In this document: piece after piece, positions 27,289 to 62,873 of the stretch
How the letters are laid out: every line of letters begins with the position of its first letter
Numbering within the stretch: the stretch's first letter is position 1
From: Corydoras sp. C115
Lineage: Eukaryota; Chordata; Actinopteri; Siluriformes; Callichthyidae
NCBI GenBank assembly: GCA_019802505.1
Contig: JAFMOC010000002.1
Coordinates: forward strand, 6,246,501 to 6,310,500
Length of the DNA stretch: 64,000 nt
Reading direction: 5' to 3'
Position numbers and translations under genes: made by a program
The notes under the pieces: generated by a model
Seen by the model: the letters and a program-made list of their open reading frames with translations, nothing else
What the model was told of the DNA's origin: nothing
Database searches by the model: none

Positions 27289-30200
27289 ATACTATTTATG
27301 TATCTTTTATTTATAGTAATATTTGCAAACTGAAATATAAGTTGTAAACAAACAATAGCTTTCCATTTTCTGAACAAAGATTAAGAATAAAGCTTATTAT
27401 TAAGATTATTATCTATGGTAAAACATAATACTTTTAAAATGTATGTTTGCAGCATCTGAACCCATATTGAACAATAGATTTAACAACCTCTCTTAACCAC
27501 TTCTTAAATTAAGCAGCTTGAATAACTGGCCATAGTCTACTGCTTTCTTTCTTTTTGTGTCATCAAGATAATTTAATTTAAAGAACTAAATAAACACATT
27601 GTACAGATGTCCGCATAGATAAAACTTATTCTACAGTAGTTCAAGGCTTTAGAAAAACAGACTAATTTTCAGACTAATACCATTTTAAGAATGTACATTT
27701 TTAAATATTTCTATTCATGGAAAAAGAGAGATGCGCAGTATTTTCCTGTTGGTTTTGTTAAAAGGCCCTTTTTCTGTCCTGTTTGTGTAATATTTAGTTA
27801 GGCACATGCTAGATAGATGCCTACATTCCTGAGGTTTTCTTGCAAAACCATCCTTTTCTTCTACAAGGATAAACATTTTCGTAAACACAATTTTAAATAA
27901 TTAGATTTTGCAAATTGTATTTGATATAATTTCAACAATATTTGTTTTTTCAATTTCACTTGCAATAATGCCAATTTGAATTTAGTTTCATGCAAATTTT
28001 TAATCATCAATACAATCCAGGTTTTTTGGATTTTGTTTTATGCAAGTTTCCTTTACTTCACTAGCCAGCAGTTTTGCGTAGCATCAGAGTGTGACAAATC
28101 CATTGCACTTAACATATGCTTCAAACTTGGTTTTGAGAGATGTTTTTATGGCTGCTTTTACCGTCCCATTTTATAAAGAGTGACAGGAATTTGCAAAAGA
28201 GGTATTTTATTCCAATGGCAACAACCAGTTTCTAGTATATTGTAAGTATGTGATTTAAGCAGTGCACTGATGCATGGCTAGGCAAGACATTAATAAGACT
28301 AGTCAGTGCTTTACGGGGCTTCACCAGAACACTAGCACTCACTCAGATATTCTGTTCAGAGAATCTTACTTTATGCCATATTTATGACACTCTGCACTCT
28401 TTCAGTTATTATTTTTTAGACTTGATGAAATCCCTAAAAACTGTGGAAGTGAAAAAAGCTGAGGTTGTGGCCAGATTCTATATTTCAATACAAAAACATG
28501 ACCCCTGTCTTTTTTAATATAACATCTTATGGTTTATTATTAGTTTGTTTCTTTGTTTCTCTGTAATGCTTTTTTTTTTTTTTTAATACATATTTTGTCA
28601 TTTTCTGGAGAAGGAGATATGGATATGGTATCAAGTCTGTTGCTTTGCTGTTACTTAAATACATTGGAACACCAAATAGCTATTTTATGAGTTAAAATGA
28701 GTTAAAAGACCAAGGTAAACAATAAATAAAATTATGGTGGTTACCAAAATGATGGGACGAATACTGACTGATATTTAGTATGACCTAGAGCAATGAGCAT
28801 GGTACCTCCATGCTATAATCATAAAGAGATGTATTATATACACACACATGAAAATGGCTGACAGTCAAAATTAGGTAGCCAAAGCACTGATGATTCCTGG
28901 CCTATAAACATACTATTTGTTGGACATTTTTAGTAATTTCTCTGTTCTCTTTATTTCTGCTCTCACTCAATCTTAATTTTTATTATCTCACCGGTGCTCT
29001 GTCTTTTTAAAGTTATTCTTTCACTCCCTCCTTCTTGCCTCACTTGAAGAGTATAACATGCTCTGTTCTTCCCAATAGAAGTCTTCATCCATGACCCGCT
29101 GGTCTCCTTCACTCACACCTATCAAGTTGAATCATCTGAGTGTGACAAAGCGCAGGTCTTCTCAGCCTTTAAATGTGGCAGGCAGCACTTAGAAACTCCC
29201 CTTCCTCATTAAACTTGAAAAGAAAGTTGATCCATAAGACCAAGATTCCAGTTCAGATAATGTTAAGCGAAACCCACAGTACTTGTGTTTTACTTTAGGA
29301 TTTGTATGGCTCTTATTCTTTTGCATATGCCCTAGCCTGCATATCCCCGTTAAGCAATTGTTACTCTTTTATTTATGTCTCTAAACATTTTTAAAGTACT
29401 TATGAAGACTATGATGACAGCATTTGCTCCATTGATGTAATGGCTTTGAGCCATCAGCTATGCAAGATCAATCAATCAACCTCAGTCAGCTTAAAACAGG
29501 ATAAACAACTGGACGGTATGCTTTGCAGATCTAGTGTGACAGTTTGCAGATATAATGTATAGAAAGCTGGGCAGAAGACCGGCTCAAAAATAAATGAGGT
29601 ATATCCAAAGCAAAGATTTCACAGTTCACTTTTCTTTATTTTGGTGCTTGGGTGGTCTTTATATATTCTGTGTAATAAGAAAAGATTTCTTTAGATTCTG
29701 GCAGCAGCCTCTTCACAGAATGCAAACAAAGCAAATGTAGTTTCTTTGGAAAAATTTTGAATGGATTGACAGTTAGTGTAGTTCACATGTTGGTATGTAT
29801 GCTGTTATAAGATATAGGTCGAGTGGAATTGACTAGTCCAGGCTAAGCCTACCCTGAATAATTGCTTAAACTTTGCCTGGTCACTTTAGTCCAGGTTGTA
29901 TATCACTGCCTTGAAACTCTTTTTATTATAACTTCTTTTTAGCTCCTGGGTACCTCTCAAGTTTACTTCAAAGCTCAGTTCAAAAATCCTACAAAGCCAA
30001 GCTTTAAAGACCTTCATATCTCCCCTTAGACTGAGTGTGGGAAATTACAAGAAAAACAACACAGCCTTCATTCCTTACACCTTGAGTGGTTTTGGACCAT
30101 AGACATTATAAATCCATATTTTTGACATAATTTTGGGTCTAAGGCTTTTTAAAGAAACTACAACCTGAAGTAAATTCCGAAAGAAAATAAAAAGCAGCAA

Positions 30201-30825
30201 CAGGGTTTATTGAACTTTTTTACCAACTTATTTGTTTCAACATTTTTTTAAACAAATAAATAAATAATTGTACTTCATGAGGTAAAGCTGTTACAAAGAA
30301 ATAGCTGGCCTGTTGATTAAATTCTGCATTTTGTGCTGTTTAACTAAATATCACATAAGTTTGCATTCAATTGGTTTAGAGGACGATTCTTTTAAGGTTT
30401 TACAAAATAGGCAAAAATCAGCATGGTATGGCTTAAGTGTCCATGCTGCATTAGCTTATTTTATTCCTTATTTCTTATTATTCATTACGCCTTTTATAAC
30501 CACAAAATGTGTGAGCAAACACAAAATATATTGGTATATTCCAGGACATGAATAAGAAGAAAATATAGGGTCTTGCATGAGGTCCACTTTCTAGTTTTCA
30601 AAAGTTAGCGATACATAAAATTTACTCTTTTAGTATCTTAACATATCAAACACCACTATTAGTTTAAAACGTACAGAGAACAACCTGTCTATGTAAACCT
30701 GAACAACCTGGCAACAACCTTATTTCCATTTTAACAGTTGGAGCCTCCAAATCAAAAATTCTTTAGTATTCAAATACACTTTAGGAACACTACAAAAGGG
30801 TTAAACACGTCTATGTTTTTTTTTT

Positions 30826-30857
<32 letters not shown>

Positions 30858-31236
30858 CCATTTGGAATACTAAAATAATGCTGTGGTGGATTAGTGTTTC
30901 TGTGCAATCTTTTGGCTTGTTTGGTTGATTACAACTCGTCTGTAAGGTAAAATAAATCATATCCTATCAATTTTTGTTAATATATTTATTAACTAGAAAT
31001 AAATCTCTGAACAGTACACAAATATGCTCTATGATTTTTCACCAGAAATTTTGTATTTGGAGTCTATGTAAAATGTAATATAAATTCAAATTTATTTCAT
31101 AACAAATTCCTGCAATTAAGGAACTGTATTGTGAAAAGTGCAAAATAAGAATATTTATATTGCTATAGTTGGCTGCTGGACTTTTGACATTGCATAACAG
31201 TTAAAGTCATTATACTTCCACTCTGCCTCTGCTAGA

Positions 31237-31287
31237 TTCCTGTCGAAGGACCTTCCTGTCGAAGGACCTTGTTCCTGTCGAAGGACC
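31237..31287. repeat. Three tandem copies of TTCCTGTCGAAGGACC
   Basis: Copies at 31237, 31253 and 31272, the last after a 3-base spacer. Each contains the near-palindrome TCCTGTCGAAGGA. Lies beyond the predicted hdac9 3' end. Confidence 0.9.
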
Positions 31288-31627
31288 TTGTACTTAAATT
31301 GGCCCAGTGCTTTAGGAATAAAATTTAAGTTTAAGGTCAAAGTTTACTTACTTATATATCACTTTTTTATAGTAGTACATTGTTATAATGCATCATTACA
31401 ATACAGTATTTCAAAGCCCAAAGATTGGTATGTTTTTTTCCTGCCACTGTTCCCCTTTGCTTGTTCATCATTCATCATTTATTAAACCACTAAAGCTAGA
31501 AAAAACAAAACCTTAAGCACTTTTGTTGCAAAACACAAAAATGTGTTTTCTGTTATAACAGATTGACTCATTCATTCTTTCATCTTTACACATTACAAAA
31601 ATAACAGTTCACAGTACGGGAATGAAT

Positions 31628-31764
31628 TTTATTTTACAGAGAGTGATATAACAACAGCTACAGAGACAACATGGGGCAGCTTACTTGACAGCAATTTTAC
31701 TAGTCCAAAACAGGTGAACAGTGCAATGAAATAGGTAAGAAGTTCGGCTTTAGAGTGCTTTATT
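31628..31764 (-). terminator. hdac9: Candidate hdac9 poly(A) signals (two AATAAA on the - strand)
   Basis: TTTATT on the + strand at 31759-31764 and 31628-31633 gives AATAAA on the - strand about 0.96 and 1.1 kb after the stop. Either would end a normal-length 3'UTR (32722 to about 31,600). The sequence between shows no other gene. Confidence 0.45.
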
Positions 31765-32722
31765 GTTAAGGACACTGTCTGTGATGAGTCACACATAACG
31801 ACAAGGACTTTAGAACATTGCAACATCATGTTATATGGTTTAACATGACTCTACAATGATGGTATCAAACAATACAAGACCACTATTGTCATGAAGATAA
31901 ACTTTTGGTTTTCTCTATGAGTTTAGCTAAGTGGAGTAAAGAACCAACTGCATCTCAGATGAAATTGAGAGAGGAAACAAATAATTACCTTTTCATGCTT
32001 GCTATTATACCTACACATGGATGTGCACAAAGTCAGAGGAGGAAATTATTGGTTTTAAAAGAGGGACTCCCTCCTCTGTTTCTCCACTTGCTTTGTAATT
32101 TGCCCAGACTGTAAATCAAAGCTCATGGCTGGTCTCTTGGACTCTGTTGAGCACACTCGTCCTCTCCCAACATTCCTGTGCTCATGAATCACTCTGGTTT
32201 CTGGCTTCCACAAAGCATTTCCTGCTTAACCTACTCTCTGTAAGAGACTGAGTCGAAGAGCTGAGCATCTTTCAGGACCACTCCTGACACCCTTACATCT
32301 CTTTGAGCACTTATGGACATTTCAAATAGGCTGCTGCTATGTACAATTAAATTACTGTACAATAACTTTTACAAAAACGCTCCAAATTTTGGACAAATCG
32401 ATGATCACACCGATAAGGGCTGTACCAGGGCTTCTTTTTTCAGTAGATGGACAGACAGTACAAAGACAGTTATAACATTTTAAAAGAGCTCTTTCAAATA
32501 CAGACAATTCCTCAGTTTTAAAAGATTTACCCATTCTACATATTCTTCTTCAGAATATATACAGATTATTACATGTACAATGCAAAGATTACATCACAAC
32601 GTCACAAGTGGAAAAAGTCTGAAGGGGCTTGAGATGGCAGGACTTATGAGTGTGTTTGTGTGTCACTCGTGTGTTTTTTGTATGTAGACGTGTCTGCGTT
32701 TAGTGGACACTCCTTCCTTAGA

Positions 32723-55142
<22,420 letters not shown>

Positions 55143-55760
55143 ACTCCAGTCAGCGGCACATTGCCTGCCTCACTCTTCCTGTCACACTACCAACCCTCCC
55201 TCGTTCTCTCTCTCCGGCTTGCTCTCTCTCCGGAGATCACACGCACTCCCTCCTGCCTCCTCCTCGCTGGTGACACCACGCGAAAAAGACAACGCCTCCC
55301 TTCCAAACAAGAGCAGAGCCTTTCCCCTGCTATCTTCTCCTATCTTCTTTTTACTGCAATCCTCTTGCCAGTCACCTAGCAAAAGAGCAGTAGATTCTAA
55401 ACCATCTGCTGCTAAGGGTTTCTCTTGCTTTACTTTCAGTCTTTTAAAGTGCAGTGACTTGCCCTTGTCTCTTCTCAGTAAGATAGTTACATGTAGAGCC
55501 TAAGCAATAGCTGAGCTGTATGTTAAGCAGGTATAGTTCTTCTCAGCCCTCTCCTCTTCGTTCTCTAGCGTTGTCTGATACATAAGCAGCTCAGTGTTGA
55601 TGGAAAGGAGGAGATTCATTTGCATGTGAATCAACAGTAGCATGGTCCACAGGTGACAAAAATAGAACAATGCCCAGCCCTGGCTATAAATAGGTCAGGC
55701 GAGGCACGGGGATTGGAGCAGCATTGATGCATTTAAAAATACCACACCAAACACAGCTGT
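55143..55760 (-). promoter_or_regulatory. hdac9: hdac9 5'UTR and promoter with a MEF2 site and E-box
   Basis: Upstream of the start codon the sequence becomes GC-richer, with GAGA/purine tracts (about 55,190-55,260). A perfect MEF2 consensus CTATAAATAG lies at 55684-55693 and an E-box CAGCTG at 55754-55759. Mammalian HDAC9 is a direct MEF2 target in a negative feedback loop in muscle (published), so a conserved promoter MEF2 site is expected. TATAAATAG could also act as a TATA box for + strand transcription. Start site not determinable. Confidence 0.6.
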
Positions 55761-56247
55761 GGCCCTTCACTCCCTTCAGTGTCTCTCTCTCTCTCTCTCT
55801 CCATTTTGCACTCTTAATCTGTCACTCTCTTTCTGTTTGCGTTCATTCTCCTGTTCTTTTCCCGCTGGCCTCCTTAAAAAGACACACTGCCCGCTTTCCT
55901 AGAGATATAAATAAAATCCATATGCATTTTGCGGCATTTCGCATGCAGGGTTTTTGTGCAGCTGTTCCAAAATGTTCGTGGGAAGAAAATAACTACAGCA
56001 CCCCCCTTAAAGAACTATGGCAAATTCTCCTTTATTATTCACATTTGAAAACTTAGTATTCAGAGATTTTCTAATAAATCATGCAACAATCCTATAAAGG
56101 TCACATTCAATTTAAAATGCAAACAGCTTCCAAAAGCTGTGCTTTATTATATTTCAGTAGCTATATGTATGCACTAGTCACTTCATTAGGTGCATCTCTT
56201 TGTTTCTACACTTATCTCTTTTTTCATGCACATTTTTGGTTGCTGAA

Positions 56248-56257
56248 CTATTTTTAG
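56248..56257. promoter_or_regulatory. MEF2 consensus CTATTTTTAG, 1.1 kb upstream of the hdac9 start codon
   Basis: Exact match to CTA(A/T)4TAG, one of at least seven between 44.1 and 56.3 kb. Confidence 0.4.
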
Positions 56258-56535
56258 TCCAGCAGTGACAGTGCCATTTTTAAAAACTCCAGTAGCACTG
56301 CTGTGTCTTATTCACTTATATCAGCACCACACACAGTGACTGACACAATATGACCACATCGATGTCACTGCAGTGTCTTTACACCAATTTGTCTAGTTGG
56401 TCGGTAATTAATGTGACAGCAAGACAATGATCCAAAACCTACTTCCAGTTTATGTCAACACCATCATAGAAAGCTCCTATTGAGCCTTTTTTGGGATGAA
56501 CTGGATATAAGGGGTGAAAGCAAAACAATGGCACT

Positions 56536-56782
56536 AGGCAGATACACCCAGGACAGGGCGCCAATCTATCACTCGGAAACCTCACACACATAGACAAACA
56601 CACTCTATATGGGGCAATTTGGACAATTCAATTTGGAGAATTCAATCCTTGATCCATGTTTTTGGACTGTGGGAGAAAACCAGAGAACCCGGAGGAAACC
56701 CAGGCGGACATGGAAACTGGGAGAACATGGAAACTGGGATTTGAACCGGGAATCCTAATTCACTAAGCCACAGCGTGCCACC
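56536..56782 (-). mobile_element. SINE copy lacking its tail
   Basis: Begins in CAGATACACCCAGGACAGGG, passes TTTTTGGACTGTGGGAG and GATTTGAACCGGG, and ends CACTAAGCCAC. The 3' tail is missing and a short internal stretch is duplicated. Confidence 0.82.
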
Positions 56783-57009
56783 CCTGAAAATAATTTTTTT
56801 TTCAAAACTATACATATAATATAAATTTAATTTGTACCTTAATTATTTTGACATTTCCCAATAAATAAATACTAAATATATTCCACTTAAATATAAATGC
56901 ATTATTACAGCATACAAATATATTTTCATCTTTGTAATAAAAACAATGTGTTTTAAACAAACTATAATTTTGTAAAAGCAGTACTTCTATAGATAGATAA
57001 AATAATTTT

Positions 57010-57203
57010 ATCCATCAATCCATTAACTTCCGCTTTATCCAGTATTAGGGTCGCAGTGGGGTTCCCAATGCCCATCCAGGGAGAACGTCTCAGGCGCTGG
57101 GCAGATACACCCAGGACAGGCGCCAATCCATCACTGAGCACACACTCACTCACACAAACACACTCTATATGGGGCAATTTGGAGATGGGGAGAACATGGA
57201 AAC
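57010..57203 (-). mobile_element. SINE copy, 3' half plus scrap
   Basis: CCATTAACTTCCGCTTTATCC through GGGGCAATTTGGAGA, then GGGGAGAACATGGAAACTGG; the head is missing. Confidence 0.82.
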
Positions 57204-60200
57204 TGGAAATTTCTGGAAAAAAAAATGGAGACACAGGAAATTGGAAAAAAAAAAAGAGAAAAAAAAAGAAACAAACAAGAAAAGCAGTTAAAGCTAATAA
57301 AGCACAGCATTTAAGTAATAACCAGAGTCTGATTGACAGTGCAGCATGTGACTCCGGCATAACTGACTAAAGCAGCATAACTAAAAGGGGCAGATACTGC
57401 AAACTTAGTTGAGAGGGTTCCCTGGAACAGCATCATTTCAGCGCCATACCCCCTACTAATGATGGGTGAGGTGAAGAGGTGAAATGCCAGCACAGTCCTG
57501 GCAACTTTATCTAAAGGAAATTAATTAAATGCAAAATTAAATACATTTGTTTTTAATATACCTGTAAAGATTGATAGTGATTTTGAATTTCGGACAGTAA
57601 CTGGAAGGCTATTCCAAAGTTGAGGAGGCTTGTGGGGGAATGCTCTTCCACCAGCAATTATTTTCTTTATTCTAGGAGCTAAAAGCAAACCAGCACCTTG
57701 AGATCTGAGCTCGCATGTTGGTTTATACAGTTGATTCAGCTAAGTGAGATACTGTGGAGCCTGATATGGAATTTTAATTGTTATGAATAAAAATTTTATA
57801 CTCAATAGGAAACTTATTTTGATAGTTTGATAACACAGGACTGATATGATCAAATTTTCAGGTTCTAGTTAAATCCCTGCAGCATTTTGCACAAGTTGTA
57901 GATTATGTATAGAATTATTTCAACATCCTGTCAGAAGTGAATTACAATAATCTAACATTGAGATCTAATAAGAATCTAATTTCATGTTTACAAATAATTG
58001 ATCACATAAGAGACTACCTTCACATTAACATAGTAAGAAAAATATTCTCTTGTTAAAACAGTTAAATCACAAAACCACAATAAAATATATCAAATTCAGC
58101 AGTGAAAAAACAAAGAGGTTATATCTATTGGCCATTTTAGATTAGAACAGGTATCTGTTTATGTACACAGTGTTTGGGAAATCTTACATTTATTTCAGCT
58201 GGACATTTTACCAGTGTGTTTGTGATTACAGCGAAGTAAACATGTGAAAGCACTTAAAATGCACAGAAAAAAAAAACTGTTGAGGATTCTGTTCTGAATT
58301 AAAAGGATAAAAGAAGGAATAGGGAGAGATTAAAAGAAAGGGAGATCATGTTATTTTGATTTTTATTGTCTATGTGCACTCATTTTGCCAACTGGTCCCC
58401 TTTTACATGTTTCCCAACTTCAAATCACCTGTACATCCAAGGTTCCATGTGTTTTTTATGTTCACAGGCTGAATAAGTGGCTTTGAGCTGTGCATCTTTA
58501 CTTGTCCACTGGTGACATTGTTATGACCATTGATGTCACTATTATCCCAGGTTTTGACACCACTAACCATTGTCTTTGCCTAAAAAGGCTTTAACACACA
58601 TAAAAACACTTAATGAATTGTCACTCGTGTGTGGTCATGAAATTCTCTTTGCCTGTTGCTCTTCTCATCTCCCTTTTTATAATCTGCATAAAAACAAAAG
58701 AATTCGCCACAGACAATCAACAGCTGAGATCCATCACCTATCCTGCTACACAGTGCACACCTGCTGCACCTTGCTTACACAGAGATATTTCATATCTGTA
58801 ACTGCAGGGATACATTGTATTATACTATAGAAAAAAAGAGAAACTTACTTGTGCTGTATGAATAGACTATTTTCCCCTACTGAGGCAAAATATAGCCTTG
58901 GCCAATTTGTACCATTAAAACATTATTCATAGTCATCTAAGATACTATTTGTTTTTATTTATTGCTTTTGCAGAATGCTTGATAAATAAAAATAAGCTTC
59001 ATGGTTAATTAGTTGATCTCAAACTACAAATGTGAGAGACATTTAAAATTGAATTAGGGTGAATATATTTTATGAGAAGAACATATGACTATGGGCACTT
59101 CTGCTTCTTCTGTAACACTCTTGGTCTTTAAATGGACACTTGAAATTGTAGATAATCTGAACATTATTATTTTCTTCCACTCTCTATTATTTTTTATAAC
59201 ACTTTTTTTTTCTTTTAAAACAAATTGGAGTTTTGCAATAGGACCATGTGACATGAAATACACCAGTGTATAAAGCACCTTTGTTTCTGCCTTTACCCTA
59301 TTGACATTGACTGAGCTGCTCAGAGAATTAAAGACCACAAAGGGTTTTGATGTTATCATAAGACGAAAATTATAAATAAAGTTGCTTGGGAAAAGACAAA
59401 AAAATTGTGACTAGTCACATATTGTCAGGAGCAGGCTGTTTTGTGTTTCTTATGTCGTCTGGTCTGCAATGCCATTAATTAGTGTCTGTAATTAGTTAAT
59501 TGATGTGTTTGTGTCATCTGCTGTGCATTCACATTACTTCCCTTTTGTGTATTTATACCCAACTTACCTGTTTCCTGCATTAAATATATCTCCTTATCTA
59601 AACATTGGACCTTGACTTCAAGCTGCATTGGGGCCAACATGACACATAGAAAATTTGTAATTATTAGGTAGAGTAAAAAAAAAGTTGCTAATTATTATTA
59701 CAACTTTTATCTTAGTGTTCCACTGAAAACGGACTTTGGCATGATGGAGAAAAAAGATTTGTTTGTGTTCATGTATGGAAAACTATATTTTAACATACTA
59801 TATCTATAGCCTAATCACATGATGTGTACATTTATTCTTTTTTGAAACATTTACACATTGATGAAATTATATGTTAATGATGCAAGTTCAGTAAAACATG
59901 AAGAACACAGAAGCGGTTTTCCTGCACTGTACTAGTCATCCATATAGACATATCAATCATGTCTCAGTCATAACTGAGGCCAGCTTGATCGTGGTTAATG
60001 ATTATTCAGTGCTAATGTCTCCAGCACCTGCTAGCATCTTGGACATCAGTGGCGTCAGTGCAGGCAGAAACAGAATCACGATTCTAGCAGCTCTCACTAG
60101 TTAGGAGCCTCCATCTGTCCAAGTATCAGAACACTAGCCCACAAAGAGTTGAGTTCACACTGCACTTGCTACCCAGCAATGCTGTACAAGCTCCATGAAT

Positions 60201-60541
60201 TTGAACAAGATAAAGTACCTAAGGTTATAACTATTAAAACACACCAAAAAACAACAAATCCATTAGAGTTATTAAAGAGTACACAATGTACCTTATTTCC
60301 AAGTTTTTTAGGCTCTTCTGTCTATTTTCTCTGTATGTATTTATTTTATGTTGTTGATTTATTTTTAAAAGATGTGTGGCCTACAGAAAAGTGTGTGCTA
60401 AGTACAACTTAATTTCTCCTTTCCTAAAATACAGTCTATATTAGCTGGGCTTTAGCAGAGATTAACCTACAATTCTATATTTATATTGCCCTTCAAAAGC
60501 CCAGTTATTTTGCTAAAGCTTAAAATTGTGTGTTCATGTTC

Positions 60542-60542
<1 letters not shown>

Positions 60543-60601
<59 letters not shown>

Positions 60602-60605
60602 TGTG
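60543..60605. repeat. (GT)n microsatellite
   Basis: About 27 GT units. Confidence 0.95.
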
Positions 60606-62824
60606 TATACACAAGTGTGTTTGAATAACTAATAGCCTCGATGGACTGTAGAGACGTGCACAGCCTGTTATAGCACTCCTGCGTCAGAGGTGGCCTTTCT
60701 TCACTGTAGTCCGATTAAACAATTTAAGTGTGAGCGTCAGTGTGCCGGCTGGAGATGCACACCACAGAGTAGCCTAAAGCGGATGCTGTCATGTTAAGCT
60801 CTTTTTTTAGCCCAAGATTCCACTTTCCAAATTTAAATTTAAGGCAATTGTAAACGTCTAAAATGGAGTCGGTGCATCATGGAAAACTGACCCACTGGAG
60901 AATGACGTTGGATTGTAAGATTGGGGCTACTTAATGTTTGCTTTAATTTAAAATTACAGAGCTAACTGAAATCTGAACACAAGACTACGGTCAAAGTACA
61001 CCATCATTTAGCATTATTTGTTGGCAACACACAAACACTTCCAGACCTGTTGGTTTGTTTTTTTGTTTTCAGTAATCTGAATAAAAGCAATAAAAGCTAA
61101 GCACTTTTGTTGAAATGGTGTAGTGTTATTGTGTTAAAGTCTGAATTGCATTAGATGTTTGCAGACTGAGCAAATATTGCTTTTCAGCTAATTAGATCAG
61201 CCTCAAAAGTGTTCTTGTTCTCTCCATCATGGATGACCAACTTGTGTGGGAGAGAAAATATCAGTATCAAGATCTGCCCAATGTTTTTTTGATCCTTTTC
61301 TTTAGTACCCTTATCCTCCTGCATCATTGTACTAAATCGTACAGGAAAATTTTACCCAATTACTCAGTATTGGTGCTTGGTAATTTACATACATCAGTAT
61401 GTAAACAATTCTCCCAATTATTATTTAACAGATTGTTTCTGACATATACCTGCTTATTACATTTTGTCAATTGGTCAGACTCCTTTTTCATACAGCATTA
61501 CTATATACCAGTTCGCAAAATGTGGTTATAAAAATGTCTTAGAAATAATTGTGTCTATATTTATTCCATATAGTTCCAATATGAAATTGTATTAATTATA
61601 TTTCGAAATCAAATATTAACCAAAAAAGTGTTTAGTCAATGAACTTGATACATCATATTAATTATGTGCACAGATCATTATATACACTTTTTCGCTCTAT
61701 TTGCATAAATATACACTTAACTTTAAACATCAAGGTATGTGTTTAAAGATCAATAATTTAAATACATTTATATAGGTTTTTATTTAAAGACAAGTAAAAT
61801 GGATAGTGTATTTTGCTTTGAATTATGAATTACATTCTTAATCCTAACTCATAGCTATGTTTGGGGTGATCATTGGGGTTACTCAATAAGGCATTAAAGG
61901 AATCTGATTGATAAAAATTTTTTTTTTTATATATATATATATATATATTTGCATTATTTTCTAAAACACGCACCACCACCCCTCATCACAATTTTTGAAT
62001 GGGGTTATGGTCATAAAGCTAGCAGGTCACACTGCTGATTCTTTATTAGGTACTTTGCTCTTTTTGAGATCAGACTGTACAGACAAACTGGCAATTTCAC
62101 AACCCAAGCGAACACTCCTCTCTCTGTGGAAAAAAATAATCGCTCTTCCATACGCATTCCTCTATGTCTGTACAGGACCCCCATCGCGCCACACAGACAG
62201 CAGCCCAGAAGCTCACAGTGTAACTGCAATTTTACCTCAGCCACTTCGTTCTGCTTTGGCCACTCATCCAGCCTCATAAAAGCAGAAAGGCAACAGCACT
62301 GCAAACCACACATCCAAACCCAATTAGTGGCTCCATCTGGCTACATTATGGGAGTGGCTTTCCACTCTAATGATTTAGCGTTAAGGCTTTATTAGGTTAT
62401 TCTGTCTGGCCCCTGTCGGTATTTCCTGCAAGATGTTTGGGGTGAGCTAGAGAGCACTTTATAGCTTAGATCAAATAATGCACAGAATGCACTTTTTTTC
62501 AGAGGCTCTTGTAACATCCATTTAGATTGTTTCCATGGATGTTATAGAAGTTGTGCCAATTGTTGTATAATAATAGGGAAACCCTTTTATGCACCTGTTC
62601 GATGATGTAACAATGGTTTGTCACTCACTGAATTACTGGAGCTTAATTTGCTGATTATTGCAGATTTTCCTCAGAATGTCAATTAATATTAGATAAAAGA
62701 AAATACATTATGATTGTTAGCCTTCACATATAATGTTAACATTTTTAAAAAGTATATAAAATGTACATAATACTTTTTATTGTTTGCAAAACTTAGCAAA
62801 TTATCCACATATTTATATGTCACA

Positions 62825-62826
<2 letters not shown>

Positions 62827-62868
<42 letters not shown>

Positions 62869-62873
62869 TGTGA
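62827..62873. repeat. (TG)n microsatellite
   Basis: About 22 TG units. Confidence 0.95.

Noticed and set aside
61229..61531. 100-codon + strand ORF with hydrophobic stretches
   Set aside because: No homology recognised, no splice context, AT-rich composition; length is compatible with chance.
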